29,073 bases of DNA from an uncultured Christensenella sp. (GTDB lineage: Bacteria > Bacillota > Clostridia > Christensenellales > UBA3700), in the NCBI GenBank assembly GCA_910577795.1, contig CAJTNW010000005.1, positions 1 to 29,073 of the forward strand. Reading direction: 5' to 3'. Numbering within the stretch: position 1 is the first letter of the stretch; every line of letters starts with the position of its first letter. Made by a program: the position numbers and the translations under genes. The notes beneath the pieces were generated by a model that was given only the letters and a program-made list of their open reading frames with translations, made no database searches and was not told where the DNA came from. Shown here one piece after another: positions 7,725-17,302 of the stretch.

Positions 7725-8753
7725 TTAATTTTTTACTAAAACATCAACACAAATTGGTAAATGGTCAGATATTCTACTTGTTCTATCCGCATTATTATGA
7801 AAATAATCTGACGATAAAACTCTAAATGTTAAAACTTCCGCCAAATGATTATTTGACATAAATATATGGTCCCAAGTCGGGTCCTCATACAAATACCCTC
7901 TCGTATTATCACACAATTTTTGAATGTTATCCACAAACTTGCAGTCAATAAATTTTGTTCTTAACTTTTCATAAGCAAATGAACCACAAGGTTTACCATA
8001 ACATTTAAAATAAGTCAAATCATTTTCTTGTGAATATATATCCTCAGTAAATCGACTATTTTCATGCTCCATTGAATTATAATCACCTGTCATAAAAATT
8101 GGCATATTAGGATAGGCGTGCTTTAACATATCTATACATTCTATTAATTCGTCAACTTGGCTTAACATAATACTTTTTTCTTTTTCATAATCTTTCATTC
8201 GTATTAAATTAAGATGAGTTGAAGTCACAATTAATTTTTTATTATCACTTTTCCTCTCAAATACTCCATAAGTTATGGCTCTGCAACCATTTTTGTCACC
8301 TTTGGAATACTTTTTCAAACCGCTTGCAATTAATGTAAGTTTACTTTTGTTATAAATAATTGCGGAGCGATTTTCCATAAATACAGAATTCTTTTTTTCT
8401 ATAACTTCATAATCACTTAATTGAGGTAGTAGATACTTGTACCAGTCACTACACATTTCCTGCATGCCTATAACATCAGGAGCATAGTGTTTTACAGCCT
8501 CAGCAAAGCGGTGTGCTCTTGGTTTAACTGGCTCTCCACCCCAGTCAGCAATATGTACTAACACATTAGCAGACATTATCCTAAAGCAATTTTCGTCCAG
8601 TTTAGAGTTATCTTCCTTTTTTAATTCAACAAACTCCTCTTCACCAAAAACATAGCAGTCTTCCGCCTTTAATTTACAGCCACATAACGCAATAGATAAC
8701 AATGTAACCAAAATTACAATTGCAATTATTGTAATTACTCTATTTTTTTTCAT
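7725..8753 (-). CDS. Endonuclease/exonuclease/phosphatase (EEP) family lipoprotein
   Basis: An exported metal-dependent hydrolase of the EEP superfamily (DNase I / sphingomyelinase / inositol phosphatase fold). Starting at the ATG at 8753 (AGGGGAA upstream) gives 342 residues. A signal peptide at 1-25 ends in the lipobox-like LCGC, with C26 the likely lipidated residue. The full set of fold motifs is present: N63 in MSANVLV, Q98-E99 in GMQEM, H180 in STHLNL, D224/N226 in TGDYNS, D295-H296 in WDHIF and D330-H331 in SDHLPI. All catalytic residues are intact, so it should be active outside the membrane. The substrate may be nucleic acid, phospholipid head group or a phosphorylated sugar, and cannot be chosen from this. 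The gene follows the symporter by 19 bases. An alternative ATG at 8780 would overlap the symporter stop and is less likely. Confidence 0.9.
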   Translation of the reverse strand: MKKNRVITIIAIVILVTLLSIALCGCKLKAEDCYVFGEEEFVELKKEDNSKLDENCFRIMSANVLVHIADWGGEPVKPRAHRFAEAVKHYAPDVIGMQEMCSDWYKYLLPQLSDYEVIEKKNSVFMENRSAIIYNKSKLTLIASGLKKYSKGDKNGCRAITYGVFERKSDNKKLIVTSTHLNLIRMKDYEKEKSIMLSQVDELIECIDMLKHAYPNMPIFMTGDYNSMEHENSRFTEDIYSQENDLTYFKCYGKPCGSFAYEKLRTKFIDCKFVDNIQKLCDNTRGYLYEDPTWDHIFMSNNHLAEVLTFRVLSSDYFHNNADRTSRISDHLPICVDVLVKN

Positions 8754-8772
8754 ATTTCCCCTATTTATACAA

Positions 8773-10323
8773 TTACTCAAGTATTGTATTTTTAGTTTGC
8801 TCTATTATTTCCTTTCCATTTAAGTTTTTATCTTTAAAAATAATACTTACAACATAAGTTACAATTGGACTAACCGCCATACAAATTACACCAATTAATG
8901 GTGCTCTTTTTACGCCATCAGAAATCATATTACCAAAAGTCAAACCATTTGCTTTAGGCTCTATAACCCCAAATACGATAACCAAAATAAGTGTAATAAT
9001 AAGGCATGCTATCATTGAAGCATACGCACCATACTTATTAACTTTTTTGCTATAAAGCCCTAAAACGTATGGTCCTATAAAGCAGCCAGCAAGCACACCC
9101 CAACTTAAAGACATTAATGTTACAATTGCGGTAATTTTAAACACTGCAAGCAATACAGATACCACAACAAAAAACAAACAAAAACCTCTTAACATCCAAT
9201 TAACTTGTTTATCTGTAGCATCTTTTTTGATAAATCCTTTATAAGCATCAACCGCAACAGAAGATGCACCAGATAGTGACAATGATGCCAAAGTTGACAT
9301 ACTTGCAGATAAAACAAGCACTACAATTAAACCAAGTACGGCACTAGGCAAAGCCTTTTGTAACATTTGAGGTACAATTAAATCAAATCCACCCTCTGGC
9401 ACTTCGCTAAAAAACAAATGACCAAGAGAACCAGTAAAATACGCACCAAATCCAATAACCAAACAAAATACAGTACTTACAACCATTGCTTGATTAATAG
9501 ACTTATTACTTTTTACAGCATAAAATTTATGTACTGACTGTGGTAATCCCCAAACACCAAAAGAAGTTAATAATACAAGTATAATGCAGTTAAACAATGG
9601 AGAATCAAGCCCGCCACCATTTGCTGGAACTAAACCAAATCCATCAGTCCAAAGTTTGCTTAATCCCTCACTCCAATTAACCTCTGGTGCTCTTAAAAGC
9701 AAAAATACCATTACAACAACGCCAATTAGCATAATTATACCTTGCACAAAATCTGACAAAGCAGTAGCAAAATAACCGCCAAAGAAAAGATAAAGTGCAG
9801 TAAGTACAGCCATTATAAAAATACACCAAATACTATCTATACCAAAAACCATTTCAAAAAGATAACCTAGTCCTTGATATACACTAGCAGAATAAGGAAT
9901 TAAAAAAGCAAAAATAATTATCGCGGAAAAAAGTTTAAGTCCTCTATCCTGAAAACGTTTTTCAAAAAATTCAGGCATAGTACTTGCCCCTAAGTTGTGA
10001 GTCATAAGTCTTGTGCGTTTTGCAAGTATTTTCCAAGCAAGCAAAGCACCTATCAAAGCATTGCCAATACCTATCCAAATAGCACCAAGTCCCATAGTCC
10101 AACCAAACTTACCCGCATATCCTACAAATATAACAGAACTAAAATAGGTAGTGCCATAAGCAAAAGCAGTCATCCAACCACCTAGTCCACGACCTGCCAA
10201 AAAGAAATCGTTTAAAGAACGACTTTTTTTACGACATACTATAGCAATTACTATCATCATTAGGATATAAGCAACCAATATCAAAGATGGTGCTAATTTA
10301 TCACTTACAGCGGCAAATAACAT
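8773..10323 (-). CDS. Sodium:solute symporter (SSF family, PutP-like)
   Basis: A multi-pass membrane transporter that imports a small solute with Na+. From the ATG at 10323 the protein is 516 residues with about 13 predicted membrane segments, normal for the family. SSF hallmarks include DFFLAGRGLGGWMTAF in the first loop, GGYFATALSDFVQG near the middle and SASMSTLASLSLSGASS, which matches the Na+-binding Ser/Thr region of PutP-like proteins. AGGGAG lies seven bases before this ATG. The upstream ATG at 10347 is only a few bases from the predicted transcript start, so it is rejected. The substrate is not predictable; proline, sugars, sialic acid and other solutes are all carried by this family. 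It forms an operon with the EEP lipoprotein, whose product could be the imported solute (inference). Confidence 0.93.
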   Translation of the reverse strand: MLFAAVSDKLAPSLILVAYILMMIVIAIVCRKKSRSLNDFFLAGRGLGGWMTAFAYGTTYFSSVIFVGYAGKFGWTMGLGAIWIGIGNALIGALLAWKILAKRTRLMTHNLGASTMPEFFEKRFQDRGLKLFSAIIIFAFLIPYSASVYQGLGYLFEMVFGIDSIWCIFIMAVLTALYLFFGGYFATALSDFVQGIIMLIGVVVMVFLLLRAPEVNWSEGLSKLWTDGFGLVPANGGGLDSPLFNCIILVLLTSFGVWGLPQSVHKFYAVKSNKSINQAMVVSTVFCLVIGFGAYFTGSLGHLFFSEVPEGGFDLIVPQMLQKALPSAVLGLIVVLVLSASMSTLASLSLSGASSVAVDAYKGFIKKDATDKQVNWMLRGFCLFFVVVSVLLAVFKITAIVTLMSLSWGVLAGCFIGPYVLGLYSKKVNKYGAYASMIACLIITLILVIVFGVIEPKANGLTFGNMISDGVKRAPLIGVICMAVSPIVTYVVSIIFKDKNLNGKEIIEQTKNTILE

Positions 10324-10357
10324 ACAAAACTCCCTATTTTTCCACATTTACCCTTTA

Positions 10358-10386
10358 AGTATACAACAAATCCACTAATATAGCAA
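10358..10386 (-). promoter_or_regulatory. Promoter of symporter-EEP operon
   Basis: Minus strand TTGCTA (10381-10386), a 17-base spacer and TATACT (10358-10363). The start point near 10351 leaves a leader of about 28 bases carrying the AGGGAG site, which supports translation from 10323. Confidence 0.65.
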
Positions 10387-10502
10387 GAAAAAGAAGAATA
10401 TTAACCTATTTTAACAAAAATTTAATATTATGTTTTCATAAATCAAATTTTTTAGTTAAAAGTCTTTTTTAGTTGCTATTTTTACATGCAAATTAAAACA
10501 CA

Positions 10503-10530
10503 AAAAGCCTTTGGATAACCAAAGGCTTTT
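10503..10530 (-). terminator. Intrinsic terminator of the giant-protein operon
   Basis: On the minus strand AAAAGCCTTTGG, loop TTAT, CCAAAGGCTTTT with one more T: a perfect 12-bp stem with a T tract, 48 bases after the stop of the 2,236-residue gene. It isolates that operon from the symporter genes downstream. Confidence 0.93.
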
Positions 10531-10577
10531 AAGTTGTTTTATAACACATTTTAATTACTATTTATTAATTGTTAATC

Positions 10578-13500
10578 TTAATAGTTTTCTTCACCATCAA
10601 GTTCAATATCTTGACATTGTGGGTTGTATAGTCTTAATACATACCAGCAAATCAATGCAGCAGATACTATCATTAAAATTAAGAAACCTAACAATATATA
10701 CAAAGTAGTATTTGTTGCTTTAGTTTGATTTTTAATATTAAATCTAAAGTAGTTTACAACATCCTCTTCGTCATAAGCATAGTTAGTATCGCTAATATTA
10801 GCAGTCATTTGATAATTACCTGGATAAATCTCGTCATTACCATCTTTATCTTTACCAGGAGCAGAGAAATCAATTTCGTCACCACTACCGCTCATTACCT
10901 CAGTTGTAAATGATTTAATCTCAATTTTTCTACCATACATATCAAGATAATATGCTGTTACTTTAATTTCACTACCCTCATTAAATCTAGCATTCAAGCC
11001 TTTCTTATCATATTTATATTTTTCGTCAATTTCATAAATAATCTTAACTTGAATAGGTTTAATTGTAAGTGTAGCCTCTATTTCTGCAGACTCATAGTTA
11101 TTATCCTTAACAAATGGAGCAGATAATCTGTAGAATGTAACTAAAATAGTGTATTCACCAGCATTGATAAATTCATTTTTCTTCATAACAATACCAATGT
11201 TTCTTCTAGCAAATTCATCATATTGCTCTTGAGTAAAGTCTATATCATGAGGTTTACCATTGTAAGTTGCTTCTTTGTCTTTTAATAAGAACTCAGTCAT
11301 TGAATCAATTTCTGCTTGCAAATCATCAGATTTAGCAACTATAAACTCTTCTACAACTCTTCTCTTTTCAGTAACTTGAGCATCACCATCTTCATGGCCA
11401 TCATTTATAACAACATCTTCAACAACGTAGTCACCATTTTTATCTAACTTCCAAAGTTCAACTATTTTAGTCTCCCAGTTGTTAGAATCATCTGTACGTG
11501 TAATTTCTGCTGTAACTTTATAACTACCTGCTTTAGTAACACCCTTAATCTCTTTACCATCATATAGATAACGAACACTAAATCCTTCAGCAATAAGTTG
11601 CTCTTCGTCTACAAGTTTAATTGAATACAAAGCCTCACGACCTTCAGTTTTAGTATACATTATACCAGTCTCTAATTGTTCAGCATTTGGAGTTTCACCA
11701 TCAATTAACCAAACACTACTATCAAATTTACCAACTCTGTCACCAATTTTCTTTTTATTGATAACAACATTAATTACATAAGCATCACTTAAAATGTTGT
11801 CATTAGTAATAATTACACTAACTTTGTAAGTACCAGCATTAATTACTACTTCATTTTCAAATTGAACTTCAGTTTCCAAAACACCCAATTTATCCAAGTC
11901 TAGTTTACCTTGTTCACCAAGTTTGAAAGTAATAGGATGTCCGTTATATTCAGTTTCAAATTTACCATCTTGTGGTACAGGAGTAGTAACAGATATACCA
12001 TTTTCAATATATTCAGCATCAAGACTAATAGAGTTAACTGGAGCCTTGCTAATAACAGCACTTACTTGACCATTACCAATTCTAAAGTTGTTATCTCTAA
12101 CTCTCATTCTAATAGGAACATTATAGGTACCAGAATTAGGGAAATACAAACCAAGTTTACCACCAGTAACAATATCTGTAGGGTCATCGTTAACAGGTTT
12201 TTGTCTGATAACTATTACACCCTTGCTTACATATTCCTCAATACCAAAATACAAAGTGTTAATACCTTGAGCAATACCTGTATCAGGGTCCATGTAAGGG
12301 TCAGCAATACCATTATCAATTAATGCTTGAATATCATTTTCAGTAAGCAATAAGTATGTGCCACCAGAAAATACAGTATTAATATTTTCAACTTCCAAAT
12401 CAACAACACGTTGAGCAATAGAAATAATAAATGTATTATTAACCAAACTCAAATTGTTATTTATTGTTAAGCCAAGACCAAATGAAATATTATATTCACC
12501 TGCAGCATCTTTATCATTATCACTGAACTTATAACCATACTCTTCTTCTGGAGTATCAGCAGTAATACCAAGTAATCTTTGTAACTCAGCCTCAAAATCT
12601 TTGTCAAGTGACAAGTTAATTTTATTGCCTAAGCCATTAAATGTTTTGCTAATAGTAATTACACCATTTTCATCCTTTACATTAATTGTTTCATCAATAT
12701 CAGCATATTTAGCAGTATCCAATTTAACTTCTAATCTGCGAGTTAAAATATTCAAATACGTACTAATTGTAATATCATTAATCTTTTCGCCTGAAATTAC
12801 AAGTGTAACACCATAAGAACCAGCATTTACAACACTATCAGCACTTACAACTCTGTTTCCTACACGATAAGTATATTTAAAGTTAAAATATTTATCTACA
12901 CCACCATTTGCAATTTCTTCTTCAGTAAGCAACAACTCAAGTCTGCCACGTAATTCATCACTAATGTTTGTAGAGTCAAGATTTACAACTTTATTATCAA
13001 AGTAAACACCATCAATAGGAGTTTCACCTTCAGGAACTTTTTCAACAGGCGCACTCAAATCGTCATTAGTTGCAGAAACAGTTGTTGGAATAACTCTAAC
13101 TTCATAAACCTTAGTAAATGGAGAGTATCTGTCATCACCACGCAAAATTTTTAAAGTAACAATGTAGTAACCAATTTTATTAATATTAGAATTTGCTTCT
13201 TCACTTGGTCCATACAAAATCACCATTTTTTCTCTTAAAGCAGTTGTTTCAAACTCTATTAAAGACCTAAAGTCAATTAATCCATTTATAAACTCTACTT
13301 CAATTACACTTGTATTAGGGTCTAAGTCACGGATAAAGAAGTTTCTTCCTTCCTCAACTTTGTCACCTACTACATTAAAGTAACCAATAAGCATATTAGG
13401 GTCACTTAGGTTAACATAGTTTACCAAAGTATCTTCGTTTAACAAAATAACATAGTAGTATTTGCCTAATGGTGCTCTTTTACCAGGAATAAATTGAACT

Positions 13501-16500
13501 TCTTCTTTATCCTGATTTTTATAAATAATGTCAAGATATACTTTGTTATTTTGTACATCATAAAAATATGCACTAACATTTGGTGTTTCAAAGCATGTAA
13601 TAGAATTTAATTCACCATCTATGTAAATATTTTGAATTATTGCTCTTATTATTCTTAAGTCGCCTCTAGTATTTACACCTTCTGCTAACTTATAGTTCAA
13701 GCAGTCATCATCAATAGTAGCAGTAACATTATATCTACCAGCATTTGATTTTTGAGTAGCATTTGTGTGATAAGTGATTTTTAAATCCTCATTAGTATCG
13801 CCACGAACTAACTCATTTACACCAACAGAAACACTAAACTCAGGTAGTGGCTGCCAATAAGTTTTTTCTGCATAATCAACAGTCATATCATTTATAGTTT
13901 TCTTTTCAATACCAAGATTAGTAACTGTTTTAAGTTGGCTATTCAATTGATATTGTATTGGATTTTCGTCTGCGTCAACAGCATTAGCCTCAAATACATA
14001 GTAGTTATTTTGAACTTGACCATTAGTAATTGCAAAATCATACATAGAGTCTACTCTAATTTGAATAATCAAATAGTATTTTTCATCTCTTCCTTCATTT
14101 GCATTATATACTGGTTTGTTGCCATCTGGGTCACTATAAAATCCCGCAGAAACTACTTCAATATAATCATTGAAATTATCAATATTATAACTACCACCTA
14201 ATTTATTTAAAATTGCTTCTGCTTTTGCTTTTCTTTCTTCATCAGAAAATCTTACAGAAATTCTATCTAAATCAAAGTATTGTGTTTTATCATATACTTT
14301 AGTTAAACCACCATTATCAGATGTGATATTGATATCACCAATTAATACTTCAATGGTTTCTTGTTTAACCAAAATAGTTACTGTACCTAAAATGGTTTTA
14401 GAATTGTGTTGATATTCACCATTTTCAAGTTGTTCGCCTCTTGCGTTGCTTATTAATGTAAAGTTAAATTTAACACCAGGAGTGTCAACTGTTGATTTAA
14501 TTTCAGCAGTAAACACATTGTTAATGCTTTGTGCAACAGTATCTTTAGTGTTTTTCTCATTTTCTGGGTCAACTGCAGCCTCAAAGTAAACTCTACCACC
14601 ACTAGGTCCAAAGTTTGCAGTGATATCTGCAAATACAGACTTACTTGAACTCATACCTTCTAGAAAATCTGTTGTAGAACCATCAAGATTTTTAATATAA
14701 TATTTAATCTCTGTACCTTCTTTTAAATCAGGGTTAGTTTTGTCTATTTGTGCAGTAAAAGTATACTCAACAGATTTCATTGCTTTATCATATACAGTTA
14801 CTTTGTAATTATAATAATCACAAGATATAGTTGCCATACCATCTGTATCAACTGGTGCATTATCTGTTACTAAACTCCAACCAGTACTGCCTATTTCCTG
14901 TCTTTCAAGTTTTACAGTATAAACACCGGAGTTGGCATCTGAAACTCTAAATTTAACTGTTTGAGTATTATTGTACCAAACATTTTGTTCTTGTAAAAAG
15001 TCAAATGCACTTTCATCAAGTTCCGGAGCAATGTTATCAATATACAAAGTAGGAAGTGCTTTTGGCACAACTAAGTCATTACTATCAAATTTAGAGAAAA
15101 CTACTGGATTATTATTTCTGTAACCAATAAACTCATAATTTGCACCAGCAAGTGTAGTAGTCTCTGCTATTTTAAAGTTAAAACCACTTGCTGCAGTATG
15201 TGTAACATCTACACTCTTGTAAGTTGTATCTCCAACTTTTCTGTATTCTACTCTATCAACAATACCATCTCTTACAATATTGCCAGCATTACTAGTAGGT
15301 GAATAAATTTTTACAGTAATACTTTGTTCTTGTTGCCAACCACTAAGTGTAATTATTCCATCAGTAATATTTGCGGGGTCCATCTTCAACCCATTAAGTG
15401 CAGTTTGAGCAAAACAAAATCTGTTTGTATTATCTACATAAGAAAAGTTTTCATTTGTATTACTTTTTATTACAACGTTCATAGCCTTTCTAGGATATGT
15501 CAATTGTGTTAACAATTTAGTTTTGTCACCATCTATACAGAACTTAACAGTTGACTTATCAAAACTTACAGTAGTAGACTGTTTTACTTCATCAATTTCA
15601 ATTTTTAAATTACTTGGAAATGCTTGTGCCGCAAATAATGTCAAATAATCATTACCAGTATAAGTTTGCGAAGTTAAAACACTTAATTGCCCAAACTTTT
15701 TACCAGTTACAATTTCAAATCTCTTATCCGTAGCCATATTAAAATCATAGTTAAAACTATTGCAACTTGTAGAAGCATATCCTACTACTGGCTCTTGACA
15801 TATAGCATCAGTATCTGCTTCACCAACACGGAAGAAACAGTCATACTGATTTCCAGATATTGTCTTTTTAATATTCAATTTACCAGGAGTATTTGTAAAA
15901 GCCATTTCAATAGCACCAAATTTACTATTATCATATTGTGCCATATCAATTTTTGCTTTGCCAAAACTTCTATCTATCTTACCTCTTGCAGTATCAGAAA
16001 CATCTTTACCCCAATCCGCAGTAGCATTAGTAGGCAAATCATCTTTACCATAACCCGATACAATAAAATTTGCTCTTGCATTACTATCTGCAAACCAAGG
16101 AGAACCATTCATATTAACATGTGTTGATGTTGGAGAATAATAGCCATTAGGTATACCTGTCATTGCAGCCGCCTTGGATGTATCATGATTATCAACTACA
16201 TAGTTTACACCATTTAATTCCCATGAGTTAGTCCAAAATCTACCTTGATAATCCCAAACTACCCCTTTTACGCCAGAAATATTATATCCAGCAACTGCAC
16301 CAACTAAATTCAATTCACCTTTTTGTGCACTACCCCAACTACCTTCAGCAATTGTATTGTCAGCACTCAAACAAACCCCTGAGCCACCAACCATCATAAG
16401 GTTAGAGGTATTATTTGCTGCAGTAGCACTGGTATACGCACCATAAACACCACCTACAATACCCATATGTAATGCTTGAAAACCTGAATTAACACCTTTC

Positions 16501-17288
16501 CAGTTTTTTGTGTTAACTTTTAACTCAGTATTTCCTTGAATATTAACATAAATGTTATTCAATGTACCACTTTGTGCACCGCAAACACCACCCATAATCA
16601 ATTTGTTTGCATTGCCACCATCAGCAACCACATTTGCGTGCATTTGAATTTTAGAACTATTTATGTTAAGTCTAACATTTTCAATAGTTCCTCTATTTTC
16701 ACCACATACAAGTCCAAAAGTTGCAATAGTTTTTCTACTTTTAGAACTACCGGCATTAGGCGATGCAAATTGCCAGTTAATATTACTACAATCAAAAGTT
16801 ACATTTTTAATTGTTCCTTTATTAACACTGATAAATCCTGCTCCAGAATAGTTATCGCCTGAGCCATCCTTCCATGTATATAATTCTGGCCAATTGTCAC
16901 CAGAAGCATTTGTCTTTAAGTAAATAGTTTTACCATTACCATTAAAATTACCAGTATATGCATTACCATTTGGTTTACCATTACCCCAATCCAAATCAAC
17001 ATCATTTACTAAATACCCATTGCCATTGGAACTTATAAGACTTTTTAATTGGTCTTGCGTACTAACAGGCGTACCAGAAAGACCATCTGGATTAGTTTTA
17101 CCAGTTGTAGTATTTGAAAGATTAACAGAATCGGCAACATTGCCAAGCAGACCATCTGTTATACCTTCCGAAAGGTTACCCTTAGGGTTATATAACAATA
17201 ACCCTGTGGTAACAGATAGTAGCATTGCAATAATCACAGCAACTGCCGTTACTATTAATTTTCTTTTATTTCTTACTGATTCTCTCAT
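10578..17288 (-). CDS. Giant double-anchored surface protein with GLUG-like and MBG-like modules
   Basis: A 2,236-residue extracellular protein with no enzymatic motif that I recognise. It begins with a basic N-terminus and a hydrophobic segment (residues 11-33), acting as signal peptide or anchor. Residues 70-345 have repeated Gly-rich turns such as GFISVNKGTIKNVTFD and GLVCGENRGTIENV, typical of GLUG/beta-helix surface domains. A region at 745-850 resembles bacterial Ig-like modules (LYIDNIAPELDES). From about 1130 to 2180 run MBG/YDG-like modules marked by repeated AG-x-Y-x-V. The C-terminus has a membrane helix (about 2195-2217) and a 19-residue cytoplasmic tail, acidic at the end. There is no LPXTG motif. 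The start is fixed by GGAGGAATT before the ATG. It follows the giant lipoprotein gene by 14 bases and probably works with it. A structural or adhesive role is likely but is inference. Confidence 0.85.
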   Translation of the reverse strand: MRESVRNKRKLIVTAVAVIIAMLLSVTTGLLLYNPKGNLSEGITDGLLGNVADSVNLSNTTTGKTNPDGLSGTPVSTQDQLKSLISSNGNGYLVNDVDLDWGNGKPNGNAYTGNFNGNGKTIYLKTNASGDNWPELYTWKDGSGDNYSGAGFISVNKGTIKNVTFDCSNINWQFASPNAGSSKSRKTIATFGLVCGENRGTIENVRLNINSSKIQMHANVVADGGNANKLIMGGVCGAQSGTLNNIYVNIQGNTELKVNTKNWKGVNSGFQALHMGIVGGVYGAYTSATAANNTSNLMMVGGSGVCLSADNTIAEGSWGSAQKGELNLVGAVAGYNISGVKGVVWDYQGRFWTNSWELNGVNYVVDNHDTSKAAAMTGIPNGYYSPTSTHVNMNGSPWFADSNARANFIVSGYGKDDLPTNATADWGKDVSDTARGKIDRSFGKAKIDMAQYDNSKFGAIEMAFTNTPGKLNIKKTISGNQYDCFFRVGEADTDAICQEPVVGYASTSCNSFNYDFNMATDKRFEIVTGKKFGQLSVLTSQTYTGNDYLTLFAAQAFPSNLKIEIDEVKQSTTVSFDKSTVKFCIDGDKTKLLTQLTYPRKAMNVVIKSNTNENFSYVDNTNRFCFAQTALNGLKMDPANITDGIITLSGWQQEQSITVKIYSPTSNAGNIVRDGIVDRVEYRKVGDTTYKSVDVTHTAASGFNFKIAETTTLAGANYEFIGYRNNNPVVFSKFDSNDLVVPKALPTLYIDNIAPELDESAFDFLQEQNVWYNNTQTVKFRVSDANSGVYTVKLERQEIGSTGWSLVTDNAPVDTDGMATISCDYYNYKVTVYDKAMKSVEYTFTAQIDKTNPDLKEGTEIKYYIKNLDGSTTDFLEGMSSSKSVFADITANFGPSGGRVYFEAAVDPENEKNTKDTVAQSINNVFTAEIKSTVDTPGVKFNFTLISNARGEQLENGEYQHNSKTILGTVTILVKQETIEVLIGDINITSDNGGLTKVYDKTQYFDLDRISVRFSDEERKAKAEAILNKLGGSYNIDNFNDYIEVVSAGFYSDPDGNKPVYNANEGRDEKYYLIIQIRVDSMYDFAITNGQVQNNYYVFEANAVDADENPIQYQLNSQLKTVTNLGIEKKTINDMTVDYAEKTYWQPLPEFSVSVGVNELVRGDTNEDLKITYHTNATQKSNAGRYNVTATIDDDCLNYKLAEGVNTRGDLRIIRAIIQNIYIDGELNSITCFETPNVSAYFYDVQNNKVYLDIIYKNQDKEEVQFIPGKRAPLGKYYYVILLNEDTLVNYVNLSDPNMLIGYFNVVGDKVEEGRNFFIRDLDPNTSVIEVEFINGLIDFRSLIEFETTALREKMVILYGPSEEANSNINKIGYYIVTLKILRGDDRYSPFTKVYEVRVIPTTVSATNDDLSAPVEKVPEGETPIDGVYFDNKVVNLDSTNISDELRGRLELLLTEEEIANGGVDKYFNFKYTYRVGNRVVSADSVVNAGSYGVTLVISGEKINDITISTYLNILTRRLEVKLDTAKYADIDETINVKDENGVITISKTFNGLGNKINLSLDKDFEAELQRLLGITADTPEEEYGYKFSDNDKDAAGEYNISFGLGLTINNNLSLVNNTFIISIAQRVVDLEVENINTVFSGGTYLLLTENDIQALIDNGIADPYMDPDTGIAQGINTLYFGIEEYVSKGVIVIRQKPVNDDPTDIVTGGKLGLYFPNSGTYNVPIRMRVRDNNFRIGNGQVSAVISKAPVNSISLDAEYIENGISVTTPVPQDGKFETEYNGHPITFKLGEQGKLDLDKLGVLETEVQFENEVVINAGTYKVSVIITNDNILSDAYVINVVINKKKIGDRVGKFDSSVWLIDGETPNAEQLETGIMYTKTEGREALYSIKLVDEEQLIAEGFSVRYLYDGKEIKGVTKAGSYKVTAEITRTDDSNNWETKIVELWKLDKNGDYVVEDVVINDGHEDGDAQVTEKRRVVEEFIVAKSDDLQAEIDSMTEFLLKDKEATYNGKPHDIDFTQEQYDEFARRNIGIVMKKNEFINAGEYTILVTFYRLSAPFVKDNNYESAEIEATLTIKPIQVKIIYEIDEKYKYDKKGLNARFNEGSEIKVTAYYLDMYGRKIEIKSFTTEVMSGSGDEIDFSAPGKDKDGNDEIYPGNYQMTANISDTNYAYDEEDVVNYFRFNIKNQTKATNTTLYILLGFLILMIVSAALICWYVLRLYNPQCQDIELDGEENY
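10749..13901 (-). repeat. Array of MBG/YDG-like modules in the double-anchored surface protein
   Basis: Protein-level repeats encoded by residues about 1130-2180. At least seven diverged copies share the hallmark [NKP]-x-G-x-Y-x-[VI] followed by a beta strand. They occur near residues 1183 (NAGRYNV), 1488 (NAGSYGV), 1597 (AGEYNI), 1718 (NSGTYNV), 1817 (NAGTYKV), 1920 (AGSYKV) and 2042 (NAGEYTI), with a weaker one near 2157 (PGNYQM). One copy also has the second hallmark, TYNGKPHDI (2008-2016). Spacing is irregular, about 80-300 residues, so divergence is advanced. Such modules commonly form stalks in bacterial surface proteins. Confidence 0.75.
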
Positions 17289-17302
17289 AATTCCTCCTAA
17301 AA

